Source: Cohnella panacarvi Gsoil 349
GTDB taxonomy: Bacteria; Bacillota; Bacilli; Paenibacillales; Paenibacillaceae
Direction: 5' to 3'
NCBI RefSeq assembly: GCF_000515335.1
Contig: NZ_KI911563.1
Coordinates: forward strand, 4,601,233-4,665,232
Length of the DNA: 64,000 nucleotides
Shown: positions 52,916 through 63,033 of the stretch, one piece after another
How positions within the stretch are numbered: the first letter of the stretch is position 1
Layout: the number at the start of each line of letters is the position of its first letter
Notes under the pieces: generated by a model
The model's input: only the letters and a program-made list of their open reading frames with translations
Database searches by the model: none
What the model was told of the DNA's origin: nothing
Translations under genes and position numbers: made by a program

Positions 52916-53326
52916 ATGCAATATTACGGCAACCTTGCGCTTAGGCCGGAACGCGTTCAAGAACAACCGCAATCGCCCGCGCGCCAGCAGTCGCAGCAGG
53001 TAAATAAAGTCGTTCGCCGCCGGTCGATCACAATGGGAGAAAAGCTGTTATACTTAGTTACGGTCGCCGTCGTCGTTCTCGTAGCGGGCCTCATCATTTA
53101 TCGTTACGCTGAAATCTATCAAATCAACGGGCAAATTCAAGATACGACTCGCCAATACACGCAGACGACCGAGCATATGAAAGAGCTTCAAAGGGAAGTA
53201 GAACATCTAAGCGATATGAAAAGAATTCGAGATTTGGCTGCAGGCTACGGAATGGTACAGGTCGAAAACCGCAGCATCACGATCACTTCGAGCGGCGGCG
53301 ATCAAGCCGTTGTCGCGAAGCCGTAG
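52916..53326 (+). CDS. ftsL: Cell division protein FtsL
   Basis: A 136-residue bitopic membrane protein: a basic cytoplasmic start (1-45), one helix (about 44-66, LLYLVTVAVVVLVAGLIIYR) and an extracellular coiled coil with heptads (IYQINGQIQDTTRQYTQTTE). It forms a complex with FtsB/DivIC and FtsQ/DivIB that activates septal synthesis. Sequence is poorly conserved in this family, so the call rests mainly on topology and position between rsmH and pbpB. GAGAGGGGAAA precedes the ATG. Confidence 0.9.
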   Translation: MQYYGNLALRPERVQEQPQSPARQQSQQVNKVVRRRSITMGEKLLYLVTVAVVVLVAGLIIYRYAEIYQINGQIQDTTRQYTQTTEHMKELQREVEHLSDMKRIRDLAAGYGMVQVENRSITITSSGGDQAVVAKP

Positions 53327-53356
53327 CGCGGGCCGGCGTGTGAAGAGGGCTAACGG

Positions 53357-55633
53357 ATGACGAAACGAATAAAGCTCAGAACGCTGTTAATGGGAGGGTT
53401 TTTCACCCTCCTATTTGTCGGTTTAATCTTCAGGCTTTACTGGGTTCAAGTCGTCAAAGCGGATTTCTGGTCGGCGCAAGCGATGAAAACGTGGATTACG
53501 AGCGAGACGATCAAGCAGGAGCGGGGCATGCTCCTAGATCGGGACGGCAAAGTGCTGGCCGCGGACGCGCTCGCCTATACGGTCGCGGTAGGGCCGAAAA
53601 GGTTGAACGAACTTGAGCAGAAGCATCCGGAATGGAAGCTGACCGATCAGATCGTCGCCAAGCTGCGCGAAGTGCTCGGGACCGGCGAAAGCGATCTTCG
53701 CAAAGCTGCAACATCGAAGAAAGATAACGGGGAGCTGCGCGATCAGCGGGAAATACGTCCTGACGGCTGGAAAGTCGATAAGGCGGTCAAAGACGCGCTG
53801 AGCGAATTCCGCGACTCGCTTCGCAAGCAGACCGGAACGAACGATGTCGGTCTCTATTTCGTCGAGGATACGAAGCGTTATTATCCGAACGGCGCGCTCG
53901 CTTCGCAAATTCTCGGTTACGAGAGTAAGGAAGGCGAAGCGGTCATCGGACTTGAGAAAGAGCTGAACGATCAGCTGAAGGGCGAACCGGGCTTCATCAA
54001 ATACCAGAAGGACGGCACGAGAACCCAACTGCCTAACGGGGAGCTGGATTTCAAGCAAGCCATTAACGGGAACGACGTTACGCTGACGATCGATAGGGAC
54101 ATTCAGTTCTACATCGAAGAGGCGTTGCGCAAAGCCTATGAGAAGTATAAACCGATCAGTATTACGGCGATTGCCGCGGATCCGAATACGATGGAGATTC
54201 TCGGCATGTCGAGCATGCCTGATTTTAATCCGAACAATTACTGGGATTATTCGAACAATCAAGCCGCATTCCGCAATAACGCGATCCAATCGCTCTACGA
54301 GCCGGGCTCGACGTTTAAGATCGTTACGTTGGCAGGAGCCGTTCAGGAAGGCTTGTTCGACCCGAACGAGATGTACATGTCCGGCCGAATCAAGTATACC
54401 GAGAAAGACAAGCCGATCCGCGATTACAACTACACGGGCTGGGGCGAAATCTCGATGCTGGACGGGCTCAAGCACTCCAGTAACGTCGCGTTCGTAACGC
54501 TTGGCTATGAGCGGTTGGGCAAAGAACGTCTGGTCAACTACATCAACAATTTCGGGTTCGGCCAGAAAACGGGCATCGAGCTGCCTAACGAGGTGTCGCG
54601 TCCATACAGCTTGGATTACCCGTCCGAAGTCGCGACCGCAGCGATCGGACAAGGTAAAGTTCTCGTCACGCCGATTCAGCAGGTAACGGCCGTCGCGGCC
54701 GTCGCGAACGGAGGCAAGCTGCTTGAGCCGCACATCGTAAAATCGATCACGAATAACGAGACCGGCGAGAAAATCGTGACGGAACCGAAGGTGATTCGCC
54801 AGGTTATATCCGAGGAGACGTCCCGCAAAGTAGGCGATTACTTGGAACAGGTTGTCAGCGACCGAGAGATCGGCTCCGGCAAGCTGGCGTACATCCCGGG
54901 CTACAGGATCGCAGGCAAGACCGGCACCGCGCAGAAAGTCAGCACGGGCGGGCAAACGGATCCTAACGGCAGCGGTTACGCCAAAGACCGGTTCGTCGTA
55001 TCGTTCATCGGATATGCCCCGGTAGAAGCTCCGAAAATCGTGTTGTACGTCATCATGGACGAACCGCAGGCGGAAAGCGCCTTCGGCGGCACGCTCATCG
55101 GGCCGATCTTCAAAGAAATCATGGGCCAGTCGCTGGAGCATCTCGGCGTGAAGCCGAATATGCCGAAGCTGGAGGCGTCGTCGATCTCGGCTGCCCATAC
55201 GGCCGCAAGCGCCGAGATCACGGCGAAGGTGCCTGACGTCGTCGGCATGACGGTGTCTCAGGCTCAATCGGCGTTAAAGCAGAAGAACTTCCCGGTCGGC
55301 GTGCTGGGCAAAGGCACGAAGGTGCTTCAGCAGCTTCCGAAAGCGGGCAGCGTCATGCCGGATTCCCAGCGCATCTATTTGCTTACCGCCACGCAACAAG
55401 GCGGGGTGCCTGATCTGACGGGATTGTCGTTGCGGGACGCCATTGAGATGTGCTCGCTCCTGCAGGTTCCGTTCACGGTCGACGGAGAAGGTTATGTCAC
55501 GAGTCAGAAAGCGGCTAAAATCGGCAGTCAGTGGACGCTTCAGCTGACGCTGTCCCCCCAAGGGCAACAGGCGAACGATCAGGACGACGGATCCGATCAG
55601 GACGACTCGTCAGATCAGCCGGCTTCCGAATAG
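53357..55633 (+). CDS. pbpB: Penicillin-binding protein 2B (division transpeptidase) with PASTA domains
   Basis: Class B PBP for septal peptidoglycan cross-linking, FtsI group. A short cytoplasmic start and one helix (about 9-30) precede the dimerisation domain. The transpeptidase domain has YEPGSTFK (Ser318), SSN (374-376) and KTGTAQK (Lys521). Two PASTA modules follow (about 630-740: VPDVVGMTVSQAQSAL and VPDLTGLSLRDAIEMC), then an acidic tail. The 758 residues are consistent with PBP2B. It lies between ftsL and spoVD. Confidence 0.94.
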   Translation: MTKRIKLRTLLMGGFFTLLFVGLIFRLYWVQVVKADFWSAQAMKTWITSETIKQERGMLLDRDGKVLAADALAYTVAVGPKRLNELEQKHPEWKLTDQIVAKLREVLGTGESDLRKAATSKKDNGELRDQREIRPDGWKVDKAVKDALSEFRDSLRKQTGTNDVGLYFVEDTKRYYPNGALASQILGYESKEGEAVIGLEKELNDQLKGEPGFIKYQKDGTRTQLPNGELDFKQAINGNDVTLTIDRDIQFYIEEALRKAYEKYKPISITAIAADPNTMEILGMSSMPDFNPNNYWDYSNNQAAFRNNAIQSLYEPGSTFKIVTLAGAVQEGLFDPNEMYMSGRIKYTEKDKPIRDYNYTGWGEISMLDGLKHSSNVAFVTLGYERLGKERLVNYINNFGFGQKTGIELPNEVSRPYSLDYPSEVATAAIGQGKVLVTPIQQVTAVAAVANGGKLLEPHIVKSITNNETGEKIVTEPKVIRQVISEETSRKVGDYLEQVVSDREIGSGKLAYIPGYRIAGKTGTAQKVSTGGQTDPNGSGYAKDRFVVSFIGYAPVEAPKIVLYVIMDEPQAESAFGGTLIGPIFKEIMGQSLEHLGVKPNMPKLEASSISAAHTAASAEITAKVPDVVGMTVSQAQSALKQKNFPVGVLGKGTKVLQQLPKAGSVMPDSQRIYLLTATQQGGVPDLTGLSLRDAIEMCSLLQVPFTVDGEGYVTSQKAAKIGSQWTLQLTLSPQGQQANDQDDGSDQDDSSDQPASE

Positions 55634-55721
55634 AGAAGGCTTGTTCTAACCCCTCTCGTCCAAGAATAGTTTGAACTATGCGAAAGCTTGTTCAGACGTC
55701 TTGGCCGAGGGGGTTTTTGTT

Positions 55722-57644
55722 GTGAAAATATCGCAAGTGACCGTGCGGAAGAGGCTATACTTGGCGCTGATCCTCGTCATCGTCGCTTTCGGCGCTTTGG
55801 TCGTCAGACTCGGTTACGTGCAACTGTGGAAAGGCAGCGAAATTACGAAAAAGGCGGAGGATTCGTGGCGCCGGAACATTCCGTACGCGCCGAACCGGGG
55901 AGAGATTCTGGATCGCAACGGCGTGCGGCTCGCCTATAATATCAGCACTCCGACGATTATGGCGATACCCGTTCAGGTCAAAGACCCGCGAGGCACGGCG
56001 CGCGCGCTCGCCGGGCCTCTTAGCATGTCGGAGGAGCAGCTCTATCGGCTGCTGACGAAGAGAGAGATGATCGTCGCCCTCAAGCCGGGCGGACGCAAAA
56101 TAACGAAGGAGAAAGCGCAGCAGATTAGCGATTTGGCGCTTCCGGGCGTCGTGGTGGCGGAGGACAACCGCAGATATTATCCGTTCGGCTCGCTGGCGTC
56201 GCACGTGCTCGGTTTTACCGGCGGATACAATCAAGGGCTAACCGGCCTTGAGCTGCAATACGACGACAGGCTGACCGGCATTAAGGGCGGCGTGAACTAT
56301 TTGGCCGATGCGGCGGGCAATTCGATGCCGGGCTCCTCGGACACGTTCGACGCGCCGAAGGACGGTCTTTCCTTGCAGCTGACGATCGACCAGAAAGTCC
56401 AATCGATCGTCGAACGCGAATTAGACCAAGCGGTATTGCAATACAATCCGAAGAGCGCGATTGCGATCGCGATGGACCCGAATACCGGAGAAATTCTCGC
56501 GATGGGCAGCAGGCCGACCTATCAGCCCGACAAGTATCAGGAAGTTTCCCCCGAAGTGTACAACCGCAATTTGCCGATCTGGATGACCTACGAGCCGGGG
56601 TCGACGTTCAAGATTATTACGCTTGCCGCCGCCATTCAGGAGGGGAAGGTCGATCTGGAGCACGAGCATTTCTATGACCCGGGCGCGATCGAGGTGGGAG
56701 GCGCGAGACTGCGGTGCTGGAAGAAAGGCGGGCACGGCAGCCAGTCTTTCCTCGAAGTCGTCGAGAACTCCTGCAACCCGGGTTTCGTCGTCCTGGGCCA
56801 GCGGCTCGGCAAGGATAAGTTGTTCCAATACATTAACGAATTCGGCTTCGGCAAGAAGACGGGAATCGACTTGAAAGGCGAGGAGAACGGCATTCTGTTC
56901 AAACCGAGCCGGGTCGGTCCGGTGGAGCTCGCGACGACGGCGTTCGGCCAAGGCGTATCCGTGACCCCGATTCAGCAGATCGCCGCCGTCTCGGCCGTCA
57001 TTAACGGAGGTAAGCTCTACAAGCCGTTCGTCTCGAAGGCATGGATGCAACCGGACACCGGCATCATTCTAGAAGAAGGCAAACCGCAGCTCGTGAGGCA
57101 GGTCATCAGCGAGGAGACGTCCAAGAAGGTCAGGGCGGCATTGGAGAACGTCGTCGCGCAAGGCACGGGGCGCAACGCGTTCTTGGACGGATATAGAGTC
57201 GGTGGCAAAACGGGTACCGCTCAGAAGGTCGTGAACGGACGTTATTCGACGAGCGAGCATATCGTATCGTTCATCGGATTCGCGCCTGCCGACGATCCGA
57301 AGCTGATCGTGTACGTCGCCATCGATAATCCGCAAGGCATCCAATTCGGCGGGGTCGTCGCCGCGCCCGTCGTTCACAACATTATGGCGGATGCTTTGCC
57401 TTACTTGGGCGTTCAGCCTCGGACGACGCAAGTCGAGAAGGAATTCAAATACGGGGATACGCCGATCGTCAAAGTTCCGAATCTCGTAGGCAAGACGGTG
57501 TCGGACATTTACGAGGATATGAACATGAACTTCCAGCTAGCCGCTTCCGGCAGCGGCAACACGGTCATTCGGCAAGCGCCGGCGGCCGGAACGAAGCTGG
57601 AACGGGGTTCGGTTATCCGCATCTATTTGGGAGCGGAAGATTAG
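55722..57644 (+). CDS. spoVD: Stage V sporulation protein D (spore cortex PBP)
   Basis: Class B PBP that works with SpoVE in spore cortex synthesis. The start VKISQVTVRKRLYLALILVI closely resembles B. subtilis SpoVD. The transpeptidase domain has YEPGSTFK (Ser294), SCN (350-352) and GGKTGTAQK (Lys496). One PASTA module ends the protein (VPNLVGKTVSDIYEDM). GTG 55722 is chosen since GAGGGGG lies eight bases upstream; an earlier in-frame TTG at 55671 has no site. 640 residues. A gene duplication with pbpB is typical of spore formers. Confidence 0.93.
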   Translation: MKISQVTVRKRLYLALILVIVAFGALVVRLGYVQLWKGSEITKKAEDSWRRNIPYAPNRGEILDRNGVRLAYNISTPTIMAIPVQVKDPRGTARALAGPLSMSEEQLYRLLTKREMIVALKPGGRKITKEKAQQISDLALPGVVVAEDNRRYYPFGSLASHVLGFTGGYNQGLTGLELQYDDRLTGIKGGVNYLADAAGNSMPGSSDTFDAPKDGLSLQLTIDQKVQSIVERELDQAVLQYNPKSAIAIAMDPNTGEILAMGSRPTYQPDKYQEVSPEVYNRNLPIWMTYEPGSTFKIITLAAAIQEGKVDLEHEHFYDPGAIEVGGARLRCWKKGGHGSQSFLEVVENSCNPGFVVLGQRLGKDKLFQYINEFGFGKKTGIDLKGEENGILFKPSRVGPVELATTAFGQGVSVTPIQQIAAVSAVINGGKLYKPFVSKAWMQPDTGIILEEGKPQLVRQVISEETSKKVRAALENVVAQGTGRNAFLDGYRVGGKTGTAQKVVNGRYSTSEHIVSFIGFAPADDPKLIVYVAIDNPQGIQFGGVVAAPVVHNIMADALPYLGVQPRTTQVEKEFKYGDTPIVKVPNLVGKTVSDIYEDMNMNFQLAASGSGNTVIRQAPAAGTKLERGSVIRIYLGAED

Positions 57645-57677
57645 AAGCGTAATTCAGACCATCGGTCGAGGGGAGCC

Positions 57678-59177
57678 GTGATCTTCGTGCGATTGAGCGA
57701 GCTGGCCAAGCAATTGTTGATTCGGAGCATCGTCGGAGATCCCGCGGCGATCATCACGAGTCTGGCGTCAGATTCCCGGCTTGCGCAGCCGGGTTGCCTG
57801 TTCTTCTGCTTGCCGGGGCTGAAGGACGACGGACATCGCTTCGCCGTGCAGGCCGTCGAGCGCGGAGCGGCAGCCCTGGTCACCGCGCGCGTGCTCGAGT
57901 TTCCGGTCGCCCAACTGATCGTACCGGACACGAGACAGGCGCTGGCGATGCTGGCCGACTTCTATTACGGCCGGCCTTCGCATCGGCTCAGACCGATCGG
58001 CGTCACAGGCACGAACGGGAAAACGACGACGACGTATTTGATCGAGCAAATTTTGGCGGACGCCGGCATCGCGCCGGGTGTTATCGGCACGATCGAGACC
58101 CGCTACGGCGGGCGCCATTACCCGATGTCGGGAACGACGCCCGACTCGCTCGAGCTGCAGAGCATCTTCAAGTCGATGGTCGACGCGGGAACGGACCGTT
58201 GCGTCATGGAAGTGTCCTCGCACGCGCTGGAGCAAGGGCGGGTCAAGGGTTGCCGCTTCCGCACGGCGGTGTTCACCAACCTGACGCAAGACCATCTGGA
58301 CTATCACGGCTCGATGGAGGCGTACGAGAAAGCCAAGGCGCTGTTCTTCTCGCGGCTCGGCAACGTCTATTACGACGATCCGAAGCTGCGCTCCTATGCC
58401 GTGCTTAACGCGGACGATCCCGTAGCCGCAGCGTACGCGAGAACGACGGCGACGGAGACGGTTACGTACGGGATCGACGGCGAAGCGCAGCTGCGGGCAT
58501 CGCGGTTGGCCATCTCGGCGGGAGGCACGTCGTTCCTGCTGGATTCTTTCTGGGGCAGCCGGCGCGTCAACCTGAAGCTCGTCGGCAAGTTTAACGTCTA
58601 CAATGCGCTTGCAGCCTTAGGGGCGGCGATATGCGAAGGAATCGATCTGCAGGAGGCGGTCCGAAGTCTCGAACGAATTCCGGGCGTGCCCGGCCGGGTG
58701 GAGCCGGTCAACGCCGGTCAGTCCTTCGCGGTCATCGTCGATTATGCGCATACCCCGGACGGATTAGAGAACGTCCTGAGAACGGTCAAGGAGTTGACGA
58801 ACGGGCGGGTCATCTGCGTATTCGGCTGCGGAGGCGACCGCGACAGGGCGAAGCGTCCGATGATGGGACGGATCGCCGCAGCCTACGCGGACGCGGTCAT
58901 CGTCACGAGCGATAATCCTCGCACGGAGGATCCTTATCAGATCCTGCAGCATATCGAAGCGGGTCTCCTTGCGGCTTCCGTGCCGTCCGATAAATACGAG
59001 CTAGTGCCAGATAGGCGCGCCGCGATCGAAAAAGCGGTTGAAATGGCAAGCCAAGGCGATGTAGTATTGATTGCGGGGAAGGGACATGAAACCTACCAAT
59101 TGATCGGCGGAGTCGCCTACGATTTCGATGACCGCCTCGTAGCGAAAGAAGCGATAAGGAGTCGAACGAATAGATGA
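57678..59177 (+). CDS. murE: UDP-MurNAc-L-Ala-D-Glu:meso-DAP ligase MurE
   Basis: Adds the third stem-peptide residue. The ATP loop GVTGTNGKTTTTYLIEQIL, the carbamoylated-lysine region and VDYAHTPDGLENVL are present. The substrate-selecting motif DNPR (412-415) indicates meso-diaminopimelate, giving a DAP-type peptidoglycan. 499 residues. GTG 57678 follows GAGGGGAG closely; a GTG at 57690 is an alternative. It overlaps murF by four bases. Confidence 0.96.
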   Translation: MIFVRLSELAKQLLIRSIVGDPAAIITSLASDSRLAQPGCLFFCLPGLKDDGHRFAVQAVERGAAALVTARVLEFPVAQLIVPDTRQALAMLADFYYGRPSHRLRPIGVTGTNGKTTTTYLIEQILADAGIAPGVIGTIETRYGGRHYPMSGTTPDSLELQSIFKSMVDAGTDRCVMEVSSHALEQGRVKGCRFRTAVFTNLTQDHLDYHGSMEAYEKAKALFFSRLGNVYYDDPKLRSYAVLNADDPVAAAYARTTATETVTYGIDGEAQLRASRLAISAGGTSFLLDSFWGSRRVNLKLVGKFNVYNALAALGAAICEGIDLQEAVRSLERIPGVPGRVEPVNAGQSFAVIVDYAHTPDGLENVLRTVKELTNGRVICVFGCGGDRDRAKRPMMGRIAAAYADAVIVTSDNPRTEDPYQILQHIEAGLLAASVPSDKYELVPDRRAAIEKAVEMASQGDVVLIAGKGHETYQLIGGVAYDFDDRLVAKEAIRSRTNR

Positions 59178-60580
59178 AAGCAACGATAGAGCAAGTCGCC
59201 GAGTGGTGCGGGAGCGCTGGGGCCGCGGGGTTGCCGGACCAAGCGGCCGGCATCTTCGTGACCGGAGTTACTTGGGATTCCCGGAAGATCGTTCCCGGGA
59301 GTCTTTTCGTGCCTCTCGCGGGAGAACGTCATGACGGGCACGATTATATCGGCGACGCGGAACAAGCGGGCGCCGTTGCCGCGCTATGGGAGACCGGCAG
59401 GCCTCGCCCCGAACAGGCGAAGCTGCCGCTGATTCTCGTTGCGAACGTCGTCGAAGCGTTCCAGAGGCTGGCGTCCGGTTATGTCGGCCACACGAAGGCT
59501 AAAGTCGTCGGCGTGACCGGGAGCAACGGCAAGACGACGACCAAAGATCTCGTCGCCGCGGTGCTTGGGACTGGCTTTCGCGTACATAAGACCGAGGGGA
59601 ATTTCAATAACGAACTGGGCTTGCCGTATACGATCCTGAACGCGCCGGATGGCACGGAAGTATTCGTGCTCGAGATGGGGATGAGCGAGTTCGGGGAAAT
59701 CGAGCTTCTGTCCAAGCTGGCTAAGCCCGACGCGGCCGTTATTACGAATATCGGCGAATCCCATTTGCTGCAGCTCGGCTCGCGGCGCAACATCGCGCGC
59801 GCGAAGCTGGAAATCGTGTCCGGAATGAAGCCGGGCGGCTTGCTCGCTTATTACGGTCAAGAGCCGCTGATTGCGGAAGAGCTTGCAACTTTGGAACGTT
59901 CCGTTCATATTAAAGAGATCACGTACGGGGAAACTAGCGATTGCGCGCTTGCGGCTAGCAATATCCTCTTGACGGCGGAAGGGACCTCCTTCTCGGTGCA
60001 GGACGCGCCGAGCGTACGGTTCGAGCTACCGATTCCGGGCCGTCACAACGCGATCAACGCGCTCGCCGCCATCGCCATCGGACGCGAGTTCGGACTGAGC
60101 ATCGAACAGATCGCCAGCGGACTTCGGTCCGTCAAGCTGACGAGCATGCGCATCGAACGCGTTCAGGCGAACAACGGAGCGGTCGTTCTGAACGACGCTT
60201 ATAACGCCAGTCCGACATCCGTCAAGGCGGCGATCGACCTCGTGTCGCAGTTGACCGGATACCGCTCCAAGTGGGTCGTGCTTGGCGACATGCTCGAGCT
60301 TGGGCCGGACGAAGAAGCTTTTCACGCGCACATCGGCGAATATTTGACCGATGCCAAAACCGACCGCGTGCTGCTCTTCGGTCCGTTGTCGTCGCATACT
60401 TTCGATGCAGCCAAACCGCATTTCGCGCCGGACCGCGTGCTCTATTTTCACCAGAAACAACCGTTGATCGAACATTTGCTTGCCGAGCTTAAGTCGGAAG
60501 ATCTCGTATTGGTCAAAGCCTCGAGAGGCATGAGGATGGAAGAGGTCGTCGCGGCGTTGACGAAAGGAGACAGGGGGTAA
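59174..60580 (+). CDS. murF: UDP-MurNAc-tripeptide:D-Ala-D-Ala ligase MurF
   Basis: Adds the D-Ala-D-Ala dipeptide to complete the pentapeptide precursor. The 468 residues show [20 protein letters not shown], the ATP loop [19 protein letters not shown] (about 114-132), [16 protein letters not shown], and [17 protein letters not shown]. It starts at the ATGA overlap with murE and is followed four bases later by mraY. Confidence 0.97.
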   Translation: MKATIEQVAEWCGSAGAAGLPDQAAGIFVTGVTWDSRKIVPGSLFVPLAGERHDGHDYIGDAEQAGAVAALWETGRPRPEQAKLPLILVANVVEAFQRLASGYVGHTKAKVVGVTGSNGKTTTKDLVAAVLGTGFRVHKTEGNFNNELGLPYTILNAPDGTEVFVLEMGMSEFGEIELLSKLAKPDAAVITNIGESHLLQLGSRRNIARAKLEIVSGMKPGGLLAYYGQEPLIAEELATLERSVHIKEITYGETSDCALAASNILLTAEGTSFSVQDAPSVRFELPIPGRHNAINALAAIAIGREFGLSIEQIASGLRSVKLTSMRIERVQANNGAVVLNDAYNASPTSVKAAIDLVSQLTGYRSKWVVLGDMLELGPDEEAFHAHIGEYLTDAKTDRVLLFGPLSSHTFDAAKPHFAPDRVLYFHQKQPLIEHLLAELKSEDLVLVKASRGMRMEEVVAALTKGDRG

Positions 60581-60584
60581 CGAC

Positions 60585-61550
60585 ATGGACTATACATCGC
60601 TCTTCTGGACGTTAGGCGTATCGTTCGTACTCGCCGTTCTCATCGGTCCGCTGTTCATTCCGCTTTTAAGAAGGCTGAAATTCGGCCAGCATATTCGCGA
60701 AGAAGGACCGGAGTCCCATCAGAAGAAAGCAGGAACCCCGACGATGGGCGGCATAATCATCTTATTTGCGCTTACGCTCGCATTCTTGAAATTCGCCGAC
60801 AGAGGGCTGGAATATTGGTCTCTCATCGTCGCTTGTCTAGGCTTCGGACTCGTCGGCTTCCTTGACGACTATATTAAAATCGCGTTTAAACGCAACCTTG
60901 GCTTGACGGCGAAGCAGAAGCTGCTGGGCCAATTGTTGTTCTCGATCGTATTCTGCGTGCTGCTGTACAAAATGGACCACAGTACCGCGCTTTCGTTCCC
61001 CGGAGCGGATTGGTCGCTTGAGCTTGGCTGGGGCTATTACGTGCTCGTCGTCATCATGTTCTTCGCCGCCAGCAACGCCGTGAACTTCACGGACGGGGTG
61101 GACGGCTTGCTTTCCGGGACAAGCGCGATCGCGTTCGGCGCGTTCGCCATTATCGCGGTCGAAGCGACGCAGCCTCAAGCGGCGGTTTTCTGCGCGGCCA
61201 CGGTTGGCGCGGTGCTCGGCTTCCTCGTATTCAACGCGCATCCGGCGAAAATTTTCATGGGCGATATCGGTTCGCTCGGTCTCGGAGGCGGCATTGCCGC
61301 GGTCGCGATTCTGACCAAGACGGAGCTGTTGCTCCTGATCATCGGCGGGGTGTTCGTCATCGAGATGCTTTCGGTCATCATTCAAGTCGTGTCTTTCAAA
61401 ACGCGGAACGGCAAGCGGGTATTCAAGATGAGCCCGATTCACCATCATTTCGAGCTGTCCGGATGGTCGGAGTGGCGGGTCGTATCGACGTTCTGGTTCG
61501 TCGGTTTACTGCTCGCGGGCACCGGTCTGATTCTGTATAAGGGGCTATAA
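60585..61550 (+). CDS. mraY: Phospho-MurNAc-pentapeptide transferase MraY
   Basis: Integral membrane enzyme that transfers phospho-MurNAc-pentapeptide to undecaprenyl phosphate, forming lipid I. About ten helices. Motifs: [22 protein letters not shown] (metal-binding Asp pair), [39 protein letters not shown] and [13 protein letters not shown]. 321 residues, full length. It is in the same transcript as murF and murD. Confidence 0.98.
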   Translation: MDYTSLFWTLGVSFVLAVLIGPLFIPLLRRLKFGQHIREEGPESHQKKAGTPTMGGIIILFALTLAFLKFADRGLEYWSLIVACLGFGLVGFLDDYIKIAFKRNLGLTAKQKLLGQLLFSIVFCVLLYKMDHSTALSFPGADWSLELGWGYYVLVVIMFFAASNAVNFTDGVDGLLSGTSAIAFGAFAIIAVEATQPQAAVFCAATVGAVLGFLVFNAHPAKIFMGDIGSLGLGGGIAAVAILTKTELLLLIIGGVFVIEMLSVIIQVVSFKTRNGKRVFKMSPIHHHFELSGWSEWRVVSTFWFVGLLLAGTGLILYKGL

Positions 61551-61554
61551 CCAC

Positions 61555-62991
61555 ATGAAGGAACTATCGAGCTACAGGGGGCGCAAAGTCGTCGTCCTCG
61601 GCTTGGCCAGAAGCGGCGTTGCCGCAGCCAAGCTTTTTCACGGCATCGGCGCCGATGTCGTCGTCAACGATCGCAAAGAGCGCGAACTATGTCCCGAAGC
61701 CGACGAACTGACGGCTTTGGGCATTTCTGTTGTGTGCGGCGGCCATCCGGAAGGGCTAGTGAACGCGGCAACGGCGCTACTCGTCAAAAATCCGGGCATT
61801 CCGTACACCGCGGAACCTGTCGTGGAAGCTCAGCGCTTGGGCGTCGAAATCGTTAGCGAAGTCGAAGTCGCGGGACAGCTGTCGCCCGCGCCGATCATCG
61901 GCATTACCGGCTCCAACGGGAAAACGACGACGACGACGCTGACCGGCGTCCTGCTCGAAGCCGCGGGACTTCGCCCGCTCGTCGGCGGCAACATCGGTCG
62001 CCCGCTCAGCGACGCCGTCCGAGAGGTCGACCCGAACGGCTGGCTCGTCGCGGAGCTGAGCAGCTTCCAGCTCAAAGGGACGACGGACTTCCGTCCGCGC
62101 ATCGGCTGCTTGCTCAACGTCGCGGAGACGCACCTCGATTACCATGGGGACATGGAGGATTACGTCGGTTCGAAGGCGAAATTGTTTTCTAACCAGACGG
62201 ATTCCGACATTGCGATCTACAACGCCGATTACGAAGCTTGCGTACGGGTAACCGAGCGCGTCAAGGCGCGGCATTATCCGTTCTCGCTGACGAAACGTCT
62301 TGCGGTCGGCGTATTCGTCGATCCGCCGTACGCGGCTATTAAGCCCGGCGCGGAAGGGGAAGACGAAGCCGAGCGTTGGATCGTGAGCCGGACGGAAGAG
62401 GGGACGGAAGACCGCGTCATCCGCGTCGGAGAGCTTGGCCTCCCCGGAAGGCACAATACGGCGAACGCGATGGCCGCGATCGCCATCGCGTTGTGCGCCG
62501 GTGCCAAGCCGGAACAGCTCGTTCCGTCGCTTAGGAACTTCCGCGGCGTCGAGCATCGTCTCGAGTTCGTCGGAACGATTCAAGGCGTCAAGTATTACAA
62601 CGACTCCAAAGCGACGAACCCGATGGCCACGACGATGTCGATCCTATCGCTGCCCTCGCCGCTTATTCTGATCGCGGGCGGTCTGGATCGCGGCTCGGAT
62701 TACATGGAGCTCGTTCCGGTATTCCGGGATCGGATCAAAGGGCTCGTGGCGATCGGAGAGACGAGAGAGAAATTAGGGCGCGTGGCCGCGCTCGCCGGTT
62801 TAGAGGCGGTTAAACTCGTCGAACCTATGAGAGACGCCGAGAGCACCGTTCGCCGCGCGGTAGAGGAAGCTGCCGCCATGGCAGGGCCGGGAGACATCGT
62901 TCTGTTGTCGCCCGCATGCGCGAGCTGGGATATGTTTCCGTCTTACGAAACGAGAGGTCGCATGTTTAAGCAATCGGCGCATACGTTGTAG
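61555..62991 (+). CDS. murD: UDP-MurNAc-L-Ala:D-Glu ligase MurD
   Basis: Adds D-glutamate to UDP-MurNAc-L-Ala. The N-terminal Rossmann domain begins KVVVLGLARSGVAAAKLF. The ATP loop is [14 protein letters not shown] (116-129), with LNVAETHLDYHGDMEDY, LPGRHNTANAMAAI and VKYYNDSKATNPMATTMSIL following, and LLSPACASWDMFPSYETRG at the end. The 478 residues are slightly longer than usual owing to an insertion of about 20 acidic residues around 255-275. It starts four bases after mraY. Confidence 0.96.
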   Translation: MKELSSYRGRKVVVLGLARSGVAAAKLFHGIGADVVVNDRKERELCPEADELTALGISVVCGGHPEGLVNAATALLVKNPGIPYTAEPVVEAQRLGVEIVSEVEVAGQLSPAPIIGITGSNGKTTTTTLTGVLLEAAGLRPLVGGNIGRPLSDAVREVDPNGWLVAELSSFQLKGTTDFRPRIGCLLNVAETHLDYHGDMEDYVGSKAKLFSNQTDSDIAIYNADYEACVRVTERVKARHYPFSLTKRLAVGVFVDPPYAAIKPGAEGEDEAERWIVSRTEEGTEDRVIRVGELGLPGRHNTANAMAAIAIALCAGAKPEQLVPSLRNFRGVEHRLEFVGTIQGVKYYNDSKATNPMATTMSILSLPSPLILIAGGLDRGSDYMELVPVFRDRIKGLVAIGETREKLGRVAALAGLEAVKLVEPMRDAESTVRRAVEEAAAMAGPGDIVLLSPACASWDMFPSYETRGRMFKQSAHTL

Positions 62992-63033
62992 AAGGGGGCT
63001 TGTCCCTACTTCTGCTTTCGAGGTGTCCGGTTC

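Noticed and set aside
53534-55267. 577-codon minus-strand open frame opposite pbpB
   Set aside because: Antisense shadow of a clear PBP gene; composition and lack of motifs argue against coding.
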